From Nocardia flavorosea (lineage in GTDB: Bacteria; Actinomycetota; Actinomycetes; Mycobacteriales; Mycobacteriaceae): a stretch of 64,000 nt of DNA. The translations under genes were made by a program, and so were the position numbers. Of this stretch, positions 27,974 through 36,874 are shown in pieces. The stretch's first letter is position 1; every line of letters begins with the position of its first letter. The stretch covers positions 1,178,001 through 1,242,000 of the forward strand of contig NZ_JADLQL010000002.1 of NCBI RefSeq assembly GCF_015477805.1, in the 5' to 3' direction. The notes under the pieces are model-generated. The model was not told where the DNA came from. It was given only the letters and a program-made list of their open reading frames with translations, and did not search any database.

Positions 27974-28261
27974 TTATTGGGTGCGTGGCCGCGAATGGAA
28001 GCCGAGTCCCTCGTCCTGGGCACCCATCCACGCCGACTCGTCGGATTTGCTGTCGGGTACGTAGATGGTGTCCTGGGCGCGCCGGGCCACCGGTGGCGGC
28101 GGGCTCTTCTCGAACTCGTCGGCATCGATGCAGAGTCGCTCCAGGTCGTTCTCCAGGCGGCGGATCGTGCCCGCGTCCCCGTAGTGGGCGCGCAACACTC
28201 CGATGGACTGCCGGAGTTGGTTTACGGCGTACCGGAGTTCCGCGAAGTCGCTACGTGTCAT
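27974..28261 (-). CDS. Hypothetical coiled-coil protein (95 residues)
   Basis: A small soluble protein with a helical, heptad-like N-terminal half (FAELRYAVNQLRQSIGVLRA; IRRLENDLERLCIDADEFE) and a Pro-rich then acidic C-terminal half. AGGAGGTATCC before the ATG is a near-perfect ribosome-binding site, and the composition is that of a real gene. I do not recognise the family. It is on the same strand as the sdh operon, 285 bp upstream of it. A GC-rich imperfect hairpin with repeated GACCGGCCG lies just after its stop (27882-27914). Confidence 0.7.
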   Translation of the reverse strand: MTRSDFAELRYAVNQLRQSIGVLRAHYGDAGTIRRLENDLERLCIDADEFEKSPPPPVARRAQDTIYVPDSKSDESAWMGAQDEGLGFHSRPRTQ

Positions 28262-28597
28262 GGATACCTCCTGATTTGCTCACCGGTCGCGGGTGGGTGA
28301 CGCCGCGTGGGCTGCACTGGCCATCCGGCGTAGCTTGTGACCGACCACACAAGGTGATCTACAACACAGTACGGCAAAAACTCGATTCCGGCTCGTCGGA
28401 TGGTCAAGATCAGATTTCGGTTGGGAGCCGATGTGTACAACTGTCGAGGGGGAAGTTCGGTGCGGCGGGATGCCGGCGAGCGGTGGGGTGGAGCGGTCGA
28501 AACGTTTCTGGTGGAAACTACGGTTCCCGCTAGAGCGGGGAAGAAAGGCCGATGGGGTTCGAGTGATCAGCACAGTATCGCGCTCTCTGTGACGATC

Positions 28598-28792
28598 GCT
28601 AGATATCGTTAGAAATCCCGATCGCCGTCCTGTGGAGTGGTCGCCCAGAGGTAGTCGGTCCGTGGAGCGCACCATCTGCGTCGATGTGGCCGATCGCAGT
28701 GGGTGTGAATCGACCGGCGCGTCTCGGAACTGCGCCGACGCGGCGCCCTGGGGGCCACCGGTGCTCGATCGCAATTTCTAGCAATATCTACC
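28598..28792. repeat. MITE-like element with 26-bp imperfect terminal inverted repeats
   Basis: Two 26-bp segments, 28598-28623 and 28767-28792, are inverted copies of each other at 21 of 26 positions. Shared cores are TAGATAT, TAGAAAT and CGATC. They enclose 143 bp without a coding frame and sit in the 730-bp gene-free stretch 28262-28993, whose arms and flanks are richer in A and T than the neighbouring genes. The dimensions fit a miniature inverted-repeat transposable element, but no target duplication is obvious and no related transposase is in the window. The rest of the stretch shows only a small hairpin (GTAGCC/GGCTAC near 28890-28910). Confidence 0.45.
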
Positions 28793-28993
28793 ATTTGCGG
28801 TAGTTGTCGGAATAGAACTGTGACGTGGCACGAACACGTGAGCAACGCGTGACACCGTCGCGTATCCGCAGCACGGTCGGTTGCAGGCTGTAGCCGTTGT
28901 AGAGGCTACGGACGGTCGTTGCGGGGGCGGTGGAATCGCCGCTCGACGGCTGTCCCGGAACTGGTGCCGGCCGGCCGGACCCGAGGTGACGAG

Positions 28994-30181
28994 TCAGGTG
29001 GTCACACTGCGCAGATAACGCCCGAAATGAGGCACCGTGAAACCGATCGTTCCCCGCTCGGCGGAGTAGATGAGTCCCTTTTTGATCAGCCCGTCTCGCG
29101 CCGGGGACAGAGATGCGGGTTTGCGGCCCAGTTCCGCCGCCACCGCCGCCGTCGCAACCGGGCCGTCGTCGCCGGAGAGATCCGCCATCGCGCGCATGTA
29201 CTCCCGCTCGGCGGGGGTCGCGCGTTCGTAGCGGGAACCGAAGAACCCGACGGCCAGTTCTTCCTCGGCCGTCGGAGCGGCGACCTCCACGTCCTCCGCG
29301 GTGATCGGGCTGCCGGGTGCCTGGTCCCAGGTCGCCTTACCGTAGGCCTGGACGAAGTAGGGGTACCCGTCGGCCTTGCGGTACAGCGCCGCCAGCGCCT
29401 CGTCGGAGAACTTCACGTCCTCGCGTTCGGCCGGGGCGATGAGTGCCCGGTCGGCGGACTCCCGGTCCAGCCGGTCGATCCGGTGGTAACTGAACAGCCG
29501 TTCGGAGTAGCTCTTCGAGGCCGACAGCACGGCCGGTAGATGCGGCAGGCCGGCGCCCACCACGATCAGCGGCGCGGCGTCCTGGCTCAGCTCGTGGCAG
29601 GCGCCGCAGATGGCCGAGATGTCCGCCGGCGCGAGGTCCTGCATCTCGTCGATGAAGACGGCGATACCCACTCCGATATCCGCGGCCAGGCCGGCGGCTT
29701 CGGTCAGCAGTTCCACCAGATCGATTTCGATATCGCCGGAGTCGGCCCGGCCGGTGACGGCCGGAACGTCGATACCCGGTTGCCAGCGTTCCCGCATACC
29801 TTTGTCCGCGGTGGCGCGCAGCGCGAATGCCTTGAGTATGCCGAGGAAATCGTCGACACGTTCACTGTTGCTGTGGGTTTTGGCGATGGCCCGCGCTGCC
29901 ATGTGCAACGCCGAGGACAGCGGCCGCCGCAGTTCCTGATCCGGTCGCGCCTCGATCTTCCCGGTGCCCCAGCCGCGGGCGCCGGCGGCCGAACGCAGCT
30001 GGTTGAGCAGGACGGTCTTGCCGACGCCGCGCAGCCCGGTGAGCATCACGCTGCGTTCGGGCCGGCCCCGCGCAATACGTTCGCAGACTATGTCGAAGGC
30101 GTCGAGTTGCTTTCCGCGCCCGGCGAGTTCGGGTGGACGCTGGCCGGCGCCGGGTGCATACGGGTTCCGCACGGGGTCCAT
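28994..30181 (-). CDS. AAA/STAND-type ATPase with C-terminal winged helix
   Basis: A 395-residue P-loop ATPase of the archaeal-ATPase/Cdc6-like kind. It starts with NPYAPGAGQRPPELAGR, then Walker A GLRGVGKTVLLNQL (about residue 50), Walker B VFIDEMQDL, a sensor-like VVGAGLPHLPAVL, and a lid domain with the family motif ADGYPYFVQAYGKATWD. The last 75 residues look like a winged helix (ATAAVAAELGRKPASLSPARDGLIKKGLI). Such proteins are common single genes in actinobacteria; their targets are unknown. TAGGAGAG lies upstream of ATG 30181. It stands alone between the MITE-like element and the NlpC/P60 gene. The internal residues of the large insert around 110-170 are not assigned. Confidence 0.82.
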   Translation of the reverse strand: MDPVRNPYAPGAGQRPPELAGRGKQLDAFDIVCERIARGRPERSVMLTGLRGVGKTVLLNQLRSAAGARGWGTGKIEARPDQELRRPLSSALHMAARAIAKTHSNSERVDDFLGILKAFALRATADKGMRERWQPGIDVPAVTGRADSGDIEIDLVELLTEAAGLAADIGVGIAVFIDEMQDLAPADISAICGACHELSQDAAPLIVVGAGLPHLPAVLSASKSYSERLFSYHRIDRLDRESADRALIAPAEREDVKFSDEALAALYRKADGYPYFVQAYGKATWDQAPGSPITAEDVEVAAPTAEEELAVGFFGSRYERATPAEREYMRAMADLSGDDGPVATAAVAAELGRKPASLSPARDGLIKKGLIYSAERGTIGFTVPHFGRYLRSVTT

Positions 30182-30435
30182 AACTCTCCTACCGTAGCGG
30201 GCGCATTCCTATATATGGGCGAATCTATGCCGTGTCCTAGACGTGGCTATCGGAGGATAGTCGCGACATCGATTCACAACAGTGGGAAGGTCCGCAGCGG
30301 ATCGACACGCCCGCCGATACCTTGCCGTGACCTATCGACGGGCCGAGAATCCCTTCGCGCACAGGGCTTTACACCTGTACTCCCAGCTCGCGCGAAAACC
30401 GCACCCGTTCGGCTGGACAACACTGGGCAGGCATC

Positions 30436-30451
30436 GTAACCTCTTTGTGAC
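30436..30451 (+). promoter_or_regulatory. GTnAC direct repeat (MtrA-like site) before the NlpC/P60 gene
   Basis: GTAAC-N6-GTGAC, two GTnAC half-sites with a 6-bp spacer, lies about 130 bp before the cell-wall hydrolase start. MtrA of actinobacteria binds such direct repeats and controls peptidoglycan hydrolase genes. The match is short and could be chance. The rest of the 398-bp stretch 30182-30579 has no gene and no clear ydaO-type riboswitch. Confidence 0.35.
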
Positions 30452-30579
30452 TTAGTGGAGTCGAGTCGTTTCGTCAGTGAGGCGGCGCCACGGGTCGCCG
30501 CCATCGTAGGCCGCCGCGATATGCGTAGGACGCGCGTCCGATGATGGTGGGAGAGCACGAAGATCGGAGACGGAGCTCG

Positions 30580-31221
30580 GTGGGTAAGCACAGCTTGCAG
30601 CGAGAATCCAAGCTGCCAAATTCTGTCAAGGGCGCGCTCGTCATGGGCACTCTCGCCGCGACCACGGGCACGATGCCCGCCATCGCCTCGGCCGCGACCA
30701 CCACGATCGACGTTCCCGGCGTCGGCAAATTCGATGTCGAGGTCCCGGATCAGTTCGCAGCCCAGGCAGACCAGCTCAACCAGCAGCTGAACCAGGCGCT
30801 CTCGGGTGCTCAGCAGGCGATGCCGGCAGCACCCGCGCTGCCGAATTTCGCCCCGCCCGCACCGATGCAGCAGCAGACGGTCGGTGATGTCGCCCTCGAC
30901 GCCGCCAAGACGAAGGTCGGCGCCATGTACTCGTGGGGCGCCGCGGGCCCCTACAACTTCGACTGCTCCGGCCTGGTGCAGTGGGCGTTCAAGCAGGCCG
31001 GCGTCGAACTGCCGCGCACCAGCTTCGAACAGTCGCATGTGGGCGCGCCGGTGGCATTCCAGAATCTGAAGCCCGGCGATATCGTCATCACCAACGGTGG
31101 CGGACACGTCGGCCTGTACGCCGGCGACGGCAAGCTCCTGAACGCGGTGCAATCCGGTGAGCCGGTGTCCTACACCAACCTTTCGCCCGACGAAGTGGTT
31201 ACCGCGCGTCGTATCGTCTAA
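30580..31221 (+). CDS. Secreted NlpC/P60 peptidoglycan endopeptidase
   Basis: A 213-residue secreted hydrolase. A signal sequence (VKGALVMGTLAATTGTMPAIASAA) is followed by a short Gln/Pro-rich linker and a C-terminal NlpC/P60 domain. The catalytic Cys is in FDCSGLVQWAF (Cys129), the His in GGGHVGLYAGD (His176), and a third polar residue lies in KLLNAVQSG. It would cut D-Glu-mDAP bonds in the cell wall, like the Rip proteins of mycobacteria. GTG 30580 with CGGAG upstream is preferred over ATG 30541, since it leaves a normal signal peptide. It is followed after 3 bp by an S4-domain gene, so the two are probably co-transcribed. Confidence 0.88.
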   Translation: MGKHSLQRESKLPNSVKGALVMGTLAATTGTMPAIASAATTTIDVPGVGKFDVEVPDQFAAQADQLNQQLNQALSGAQQAMPAAPALPNFAPPAPMQQQTVGDVALDAAKTKVGAMYSWGAAGPYNFDCSGLVQWAFKQAGVELPRTSFEQSHVGAPVAFQNLKPGDIVITNGGGHVGLYAGDGKLLNAVQSGEPVSYTNLSPDEVVTARRIV

Positions 31222-31224
31222 GGG

Positions 31225-31629
31225 GTGAGTCCAGCTCCCTCTGCTCCGGACAACGGTCCGGCCCAGGCCCGGGTCGACTCCTGGATATGGGCCGTGCGGT
31301 TGTTCAAGACACGATCGGCTGCCGCGGCCGCATGTCGCGGCGGTCATGTCCGTGTCAACGGTGCGACCGCCAAACCGGCTCAGCCGGTGCGGCCGGGTGA
31401 TGAGGTCCGTATCCGTAGTTCGGGTATCGAGCGGATCGTCATCGTGGAACGGGTGATCACCAAAAGGGTCGGTGCTCCGATCGCCGCCCAATGCCTGATC
31501 GACCGCAGTCCACCTCCGCCGCCGCGGGAAGTCCTCGCCTCCCTCCCGCAACGTGACCGCGGGTCCGGCCGCCCCACCAAACGGGATCGCCGCGAAACCG
31601 ACCGCCTTCTGGGCCGAACCGACCGCTGA
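31225..31629 (+). CDS. S4-domain RNA-binding protein (Hsp15-like)
   Basis: A 134-residue protein with one S4 RNA-binding domain: ARVDSWIWAVRLFKTRSAAAAACRGG is the typical opening helix pair (quoted here only through its landmarks WIWAVRLFKTRS and ACRGGHVRVNG), followed by AQPVRPGDEVRI. The C-terminal 50 residues are basic and Pro-rich. Hsp15 relatives bind stalled 50S subunits carrying nascent-chain tRNA; whether this actinobacterial version does the same is not known. GTG 31225 starts 3 bp after the NlpC/P60 stop codon, with AAGG overlapping that stop. The 280 bp after it hold no gene. Confidence 0.85.
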   Translation: MSPAPSAPDNGPAQARVDSWIWAVRLFKTRSAAAAACRGGHVRVNGATAKPAQPVRPGDEVRIRSSGIERIVIVERVITKRVGAPIAAQCLIDRSPPPPPREVLASLPQRDRGSGRPTKRDRRETDRLLGRTDR

Positions 31630-31908
31630 TCCGCTGGATATTCGAATATCTGCGGACCGGCGAACACTCTTGCGCAACCGCTGCGGCGCTTGTTCCCTGA
31701 CCCATGTGCTCGGGCCGGGACCTGCCGAGCGAGCGCAGGCTGAGTTCGCGCCGTTGGGACGCCGCCGACTGCCCGCCGCCGACTCCGGCGGACCCGAACC
31801 GAACGGCCGCGCGTACGCTGCCGACCACATCCGGCCCTCGAATCGAGGGGCGGCAGCGCACCGCAGCCCCGGCATCGCGAACGTGGGGTAGGCCGGCGTC
31901 CCGGTCGT

Positions 31909-33843
31909 TCAAGACGATGAATCAGGTCCCGGCATATCGACTGTGGTGAGTGGGTTCAGCAGGGCCTCCCGGAGATCCGCGTTACCGGCGAACGGTGTCG
32001 AGAACACGGCGAAGAAGGCCACCGGGTCTGCGGCGGTGAGTTCGATGAGATTGGCCGCGGCCGGCGAGATACGCGCGAACCGCCGCGCGAGCCGCCCGGC
32101 GTCCAGCGCCGACTCCGGCGATTCGGGGCAGACCTGCCCGGCGGAACCGGTTGCGGTATTCGCGGAGAGTGCGGCGACCACGGTGTCCTCGAAAACTTGG
32201 GCCGCGTGGACCACGCCACGAATAGTGCAACCCGATTCGCGGATATCGCGCAGCGCATTGTCGAGATCATGGCGGTCCGCGGTATCGCAGCGCACCACCA
32301 CGACCCGGTCCTCGAACCCGTCGAGCAGCGGGGGCACCGGACGCGGTGAACGGGTGGGCACCAGAACATCGCGGGCACCGGACACCAGTAGGCGGCGGAC
32401 CACGACCGAGCCGAGCGCGCCGAGTCCGCCACTGACCACATAGGTGCCGGCGGTGTCGATCCGCATCGGCGGATCCAGTGCGACCTGGGCTGTCAGGAAG
32501 CGGATAGCCCTGTTGGCGTCGACTATTCGAGTCCATGCGATGATATCTGTGGGTGGGAGGTTATCGGTGAGCCGTATCGAAGCCAGCGTTCCGGCGCCCG
32601 TGACCTCCGCCCGCATATCTCCGCCGGCCGGGCCGATTCCCGTGTTTTCCGGATACTGCTGATCCCTGCTCCTCGTCCGGCTGCGCTCCCGTGTATTCGC
32701 TGCCCCGATTGCCGGCGGAGTGTCTGTGGCGGAATCGCTTCCGTGCTGTCCGCCGATCGGCGACCGGCCGTTGGCGGTGGCCGAGAGTTCGCCGCGACCG
32801 GCAACGCCGGCATCTCCCCGGGATTTACCGGCCCGGTGTGATGCGGTGGCCCGGGTCGCCTGCACTTGGGCCAGGCAGGTGAGGAAGGTGGTTCCCTCGT
32901 CGTCGCGGCGGGCGGTGGGGTAGGTCGTATGGGTGAATCGCGGGAGGTCGCGCACCACATCGCAGAGCAGCGGGTGCGGGGCGACCTCCAGCACGATGGT
33001 CGTTTCCGGGGCCGCAGCCAGCTCGAGTGCGGTCTCGAGCTGTACCGGTTCGGTGAAGTTCTCGATCCAATATGGGCCGGTAGCGATCGGTGCGTCGATA
33101 ACCGCACCGCGGCGGGCGGTGGAGTACATCGGGATATCCGGGGTCGCGGGGTGCAGCGGGCCGAGGGTGGTGACGGCTTCGGCCGCCACCACGGTGGCCG
33201 AGCGGCCGAATGCTGCAGCGAACACATCGCAACGTCGCGCCGCGATATCGCGGCGTCCGGCCCGGCGTACCACGGCGTCGATATAGCGCGCCGGCCCGGA
33301 GACCAGTACCGAGCGCGGTCCGTGCACGGCGGCGAGCCTGACCTGCTCGCGTACCGGATCCAGCAGGCGCCGGACCTCCGGCACCGAGGCTCGCAGTTCG
33401 GCCACGACATCGGTATGCGCGATCCGGCTCGTGGCATGCCCACGGGCGAGCGCGACGCGGGCGGCATCGGTCAGGGAGAGGGCTCCGGCGGTCACCGCGG
33501 CCGCTACTTCGCCGATACCGTGCCCGATCACCGCGTCGGGACGCACACCCCACGAGATCAGCAGTGCCGCCGTGGCCACCTGGTAGGTGAACAGGGCGGC
33601 CTGGGTGAACACCGGATCGCGTTGCCGCCGGTCCGGCCACTGCGCGGTGCCCGGGTGGCGGAAACCGTGGCGCGGCGTCCATACCCGCGGACCACCCGCC
33701 GCCACCACGGCATCGCTGGTGTCCAGCACCGCCGCGGCGAAGGCGGGGTACCGGCCCGCCAGGGTGCGCCCCATCCGCGCATGTTCGCCACCTTCCGGCG
33801 AGAACAGGAAAACCACGCCGCCCGCGGAAACGGTCATCGGCAC
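31909..33843 (-). CDS. Degenerate stand-alone AT-KR polyketide-synthase-like protein
   Basis: A 644-residue protein with two PKS-type domains but no ketosynthase or carrier domain. Residues 10-300 resemble an acyltransferase: the active-site motif is GHGIGE (Gly109 where the nucleophilic Ser belongs), the oxyanion GQGxQ is replaced by SPEGGEH, and the catalytic His region reads FGRSATV. The end VLEVAPHPLLCDVV is still recognisable. After a low-complexity linker, residues 430-640 resemble a ketoreductase with VVSGGLGALGSVVVRRLL and FAVFSTPFAG, but the Tyr-containing YAAAN segment is gone. It is therefore predicted to be inactive in both domains. The start is GTG 33843 or ATG 33837; no clear ribosome-binding site is present. 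Confidence 0.7.
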   Translation of the reverse strand: MPMTVSAGGVVFLFSPEGGEHARMGRTLAGRYPAFAAAVLDTSDAVVAAGGPRVWTPRHGFRHPGTAQWPDRRQRDPVFTQAALFTYQVATAALLISWGVRPDAVIGHGIGEVAAAVTAGALSLTDAARVALARGHATSRIAHTDVVAELRASVPEVRRLLDPVREQVRLAAVHGPRSVLVSGPARYIDAVVRRAGRRDIAARRCDVFAAAFGRSATVVAAEAVTTLGPLHPATPDIPMYSTARRGAVIDAPIATGPYWIENFTEPVQLETALELAAAPETTIVLEVAPHPLLCDVVRDLPRFTHTTYPTARRDDEGTTFLTCLAQVQATRATASHRAGKSRGDAGVAGRGELSATANGRSPIGGQHGSDSATDTPPAIGAANTRERSRTRSRDQQYPENTGIGPAGGDMRAEVTGAGTLASIRLTDNLPPTDIIAWTRIVDANRAIRFLTAQVALDPPMRIDTAGTYVVSGGLGALGSVVVRRLLVSGARDVLVPTRSPRPVPPLLDGFEDRVVVVRCDTADRHDLDNALRDIRESGCTIRGVVHAAQVFEDTVVAALSANTATGSAGQVCPESPESALDAGRLARRFARISPAAANLIELTAADPVAFFAVFSTPFAGNADLREALLNPLTTVDMPGPDSSS

Positions 33844-34399
33844 GGTGACGGGTACGACGGGATGCGGCTACGGCCGTGGCGAGCGGTGCGCAAACGCCAC
33901 CGGCTACTCGGCGAGCCGTGAATCCAGCACAGCAGCTGCGTGTCCCGCCTCACGCCACGATTATGCCGGAAGAATCCGAGATGCCGGACCAGGCCGGTTG
34001 CGGCGAAACCCGCTGTTGTCCGGAGAGATTCGGCGCAACCATCCGGCAAACACAGGCGCCGGTCCCGGTCCGAGTCGGGTGGGCCGTCGCGCGCTCGCGG
34101 ACCCCGTCGGCAGCTGCCGGATCGTCGCGCGTCGATTCCTCTGCTCCGGCTGTGCGACGCCACAGGAGTTACGGCCTGCCGCCGGCCGCGGACATGGCGA
34201 ATTCGTTCCCGGCTGCCCCGCGCGAAAGCGGGTGGTTCCGAGGTGTCGATATGTGTGACGACGTGTGAGCGGCCGCCGGACGGTCCGGGACCGACGGTGT
34301 GGAACTCGCCTTCGCTGGCCGAGAATTCCGCCCGGCCGACGCGCTGGATCCGGCGGCGGTCCGCCCCCCACGTCGCCGAGCGGCCGGTACCGTTGTGGC
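33844..34399. other. Gene-free stretch
   Basis: About 555 bp between the divergently oriented AT-KR gene and MBL gene. Open frames occur on both strands but are Arg/Pro-rich shadows without ribosome-binding sites. Its right edge holds TACCGT (34388-34393), a -10-like hexamer for the MBL gene. I see nothing else. Confidence 0.45.
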
Positions 34400-35353
34400 G
34401 TGGCTGCATCCGTCGATGGGCGAACTCCGACCATCCCCACGCTGTTGCGTTGTTGCGCCGCCCTGGCTGCCACGCCGGGGCGGCTGCTGCGGCCCCGTGA
34501 GCCCGACGCTCTACTGTTGTCCCGGCTGGAATCGGTGCCCCCGGCGCCGGCCCGGGCGAGTGTGGAGTTGACCGTGCTGTTGCAGGGCCGGATGAAGGCG
34601 CCGACCACCATCGTGGCCGAGGGGGTACGCAGCCTCGGGCATCTTCCGATGGCGATGGGGGCGTATCTGGTCGAACATCCGAAGGCGCGATTCCTCATCG
34701 ATCCCGCACTCTGCGCCCATGTTCATCGGCGGGTGCTTCCGGACCTGCCGTTTCCGGTGCCCTTGCTGGTCGCGCCGGACAAACCGGTGCTCGGACTGGC
34801 CGATGCGCTCGCCGCCCGCGATATCGACCCCGCCGGCATCGATTTCGTATTGCCGACCCACCTGCACTGGGACCATATCTCCGGCCTGCTCGAACTGCCC
34901 GAATCGGTGACGGTACGACTGCCCGCGACCGAGTTGAGCTGGGCGCTGGACGGCCCACACGCGCCGGCCGGCGTGGTGCGGGCGCCGCTGCGGGGCCGGC
35001 CGCTGGATCCGCTCGAGCTGGACGGGCCGCCGGTGCTCACCTTCGAGCGCAGTCTGGATCTGTTCGGCGACGGATCGGTGCTGCTGGTGGACCTGGCCGG
35101 GCACACTCCGGGCAGTATCGGCGTGCTACTGGCCACCGCCGACGGTAGCCGGGTACTCCTGGCCGGGGATGCGGTATGGAATCGGCTGCAGATCGGCCTC
35201 ATCCGGGAGAAAGCGCCGATGCCGGGGCAATTGTTCGACGCCGATCGGGACAAGGCATTCGAGACCATTCACCGCTTACACGCGCTACCGGCCGATATCG
35301 AGGTGGTAGCAGCGCACGATTACGAGGCCGTCGCCGCGCTGGCGGGGCGCTGA
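34400..35353 (+). CDS. Metallo-beta-lactamase-fold hydrolase
   Basis: A 317-residue MBL-fold protein. The zinc motif is PTHLHWDHISG (His154, His156, Asp158, His159). Later metal ligands are the His in LAGHTPGSIGVLL, the Asp in LLAGDAVWN and the His in VVAAHDYEAV. About 100 residues of unassigned sequence precede the domain. Family members hydrolyse lactones, thioesters or phosphoesters, and this one cannot be narrowed further. GTG 34400 follows TACCGT by six bases with no Shine-Dalgarno, so I read a leaderless start; the frame upstream is Arg/Pro-rich and unlikely to be translated. A perfect hairpin follows the stop. Confidence 0.78.
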   Translation: MAASVDGRTPTIPTLLRCCAALAATPGRLLRPREPDALLLSRLESVPPAPARASVELTVLLQGRMKAPTTIVAEGVRSLGHLPMAMGAYLVEHPKARFLIDPALCAHVHRRVLPDLPFPVPLLVAPDKPVLGLADALAARDIDPAGIDFVLPTHLHWDHISGLLELPESVTVRLPATELSWALDGPHAPAGVVRAPLRGRPLDPLELDGPPVLTFERSLDLFGDGSVLLVDLAGHTPGSIGVLLATADGSRVLLAGDAVWNRLQIGLIREKAPMPGQLFDADRDKAFETIHRLHALPADIEVVAAHDYEAVAALAGR

Positions 35354-35477
35354 TCGCTACGCACCACGGTGCGCACGGACACCGCCGCGGCAGTGGGAAC
35401 GTGTCGCCGGCCGGTACTCGGGGACATTCGCGGGCGCGCGGCCGTACGAGGTCCCAGGTGTGGTGGCGCGGTGGCAA

Positions 35478-35516
35478 AGTGCGGGAAGCCGACTACTACG
35501 AGAGGCTTCCCGCACT
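35478..35516. terminator. Bidirectional hairpin between MBL and nitronate monooxygenase genes
   Basis: A perfect 13-bp stem (AGTGCGGGAAGCC at 35478-35490 with its complement at 35504-35516) with a 13-nt loop lies between two convergent genes. Confidence 0.65.
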
Positions 35517-35566
35517 CGGCGCCGGATCGATCGCCATAACTTCCGGCGCGGCTCAGGGGATCACGC

Positions 35567-36553
<987 letters not shown>

Positions 36554-36561
36554 TCACTTTC

Positions 36562-36576
36562 CGCGGATAATCCGCG
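36562..36576. promoter_or_regulatory. Perfect 15-bp palindrome, candidate operator
   Basis: CGCGGAT-A-ATCCGCG stands 21 bp before the start of the nitronate monooxygenase, in the 333-bp divergent region shared with the FadD5-like gene (36542-36874). A second inverted repeat, GCATGG-TG-CCATGC, lies at 36583-36596. The regulator is unknown. Confidence 0.45.
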
Positions 36577-36874
36577 CATGCTGCATGGTGCCATGCGGAT
36601 CATGACCCGATCAACCCCGGAAGTGAGTCGTGATTCGCATATGTGACCGGATTTGACGGTAGCTGGCAGGGGTGCCGATGCGCCGGTATCGTCGCAAATA
36701 CACGCGTCAACGCGCGTGAACCTGTTCCACGGTCCGGTTCCTCGGAATTAACGGCTATTCGGCTCCGAATTCCTTGCCGGTGCCGATGTGAATTGTTATT
36801 CTGCCGTCACGTTCACACCGCGTGTGGCGCCGGACACTCCGGTGGGTCACGCGGTACCGAGAGGAGTACGTGGG

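Noticed and set aside
28280..28774. A 164-codon minus-strand frame inside the MITE-like region
   Set aside because: Ser/Arg/Pro-rich with no ribosome-binding site, and it spans the left inverted terminus; treated as chance.
30274..30579. A ydaO-type (c-di-AMP) riboswitch before the NlpC/P60 gene
   Set aside because: Such riboswitches are common before wall hydrolases, but I could not find the conserved core or pairing here.
33876..34268. A 130-codon frame before the MBL gene
   Set aside because: Composition is that of non-coding high-GC DNA and no start signal is present.
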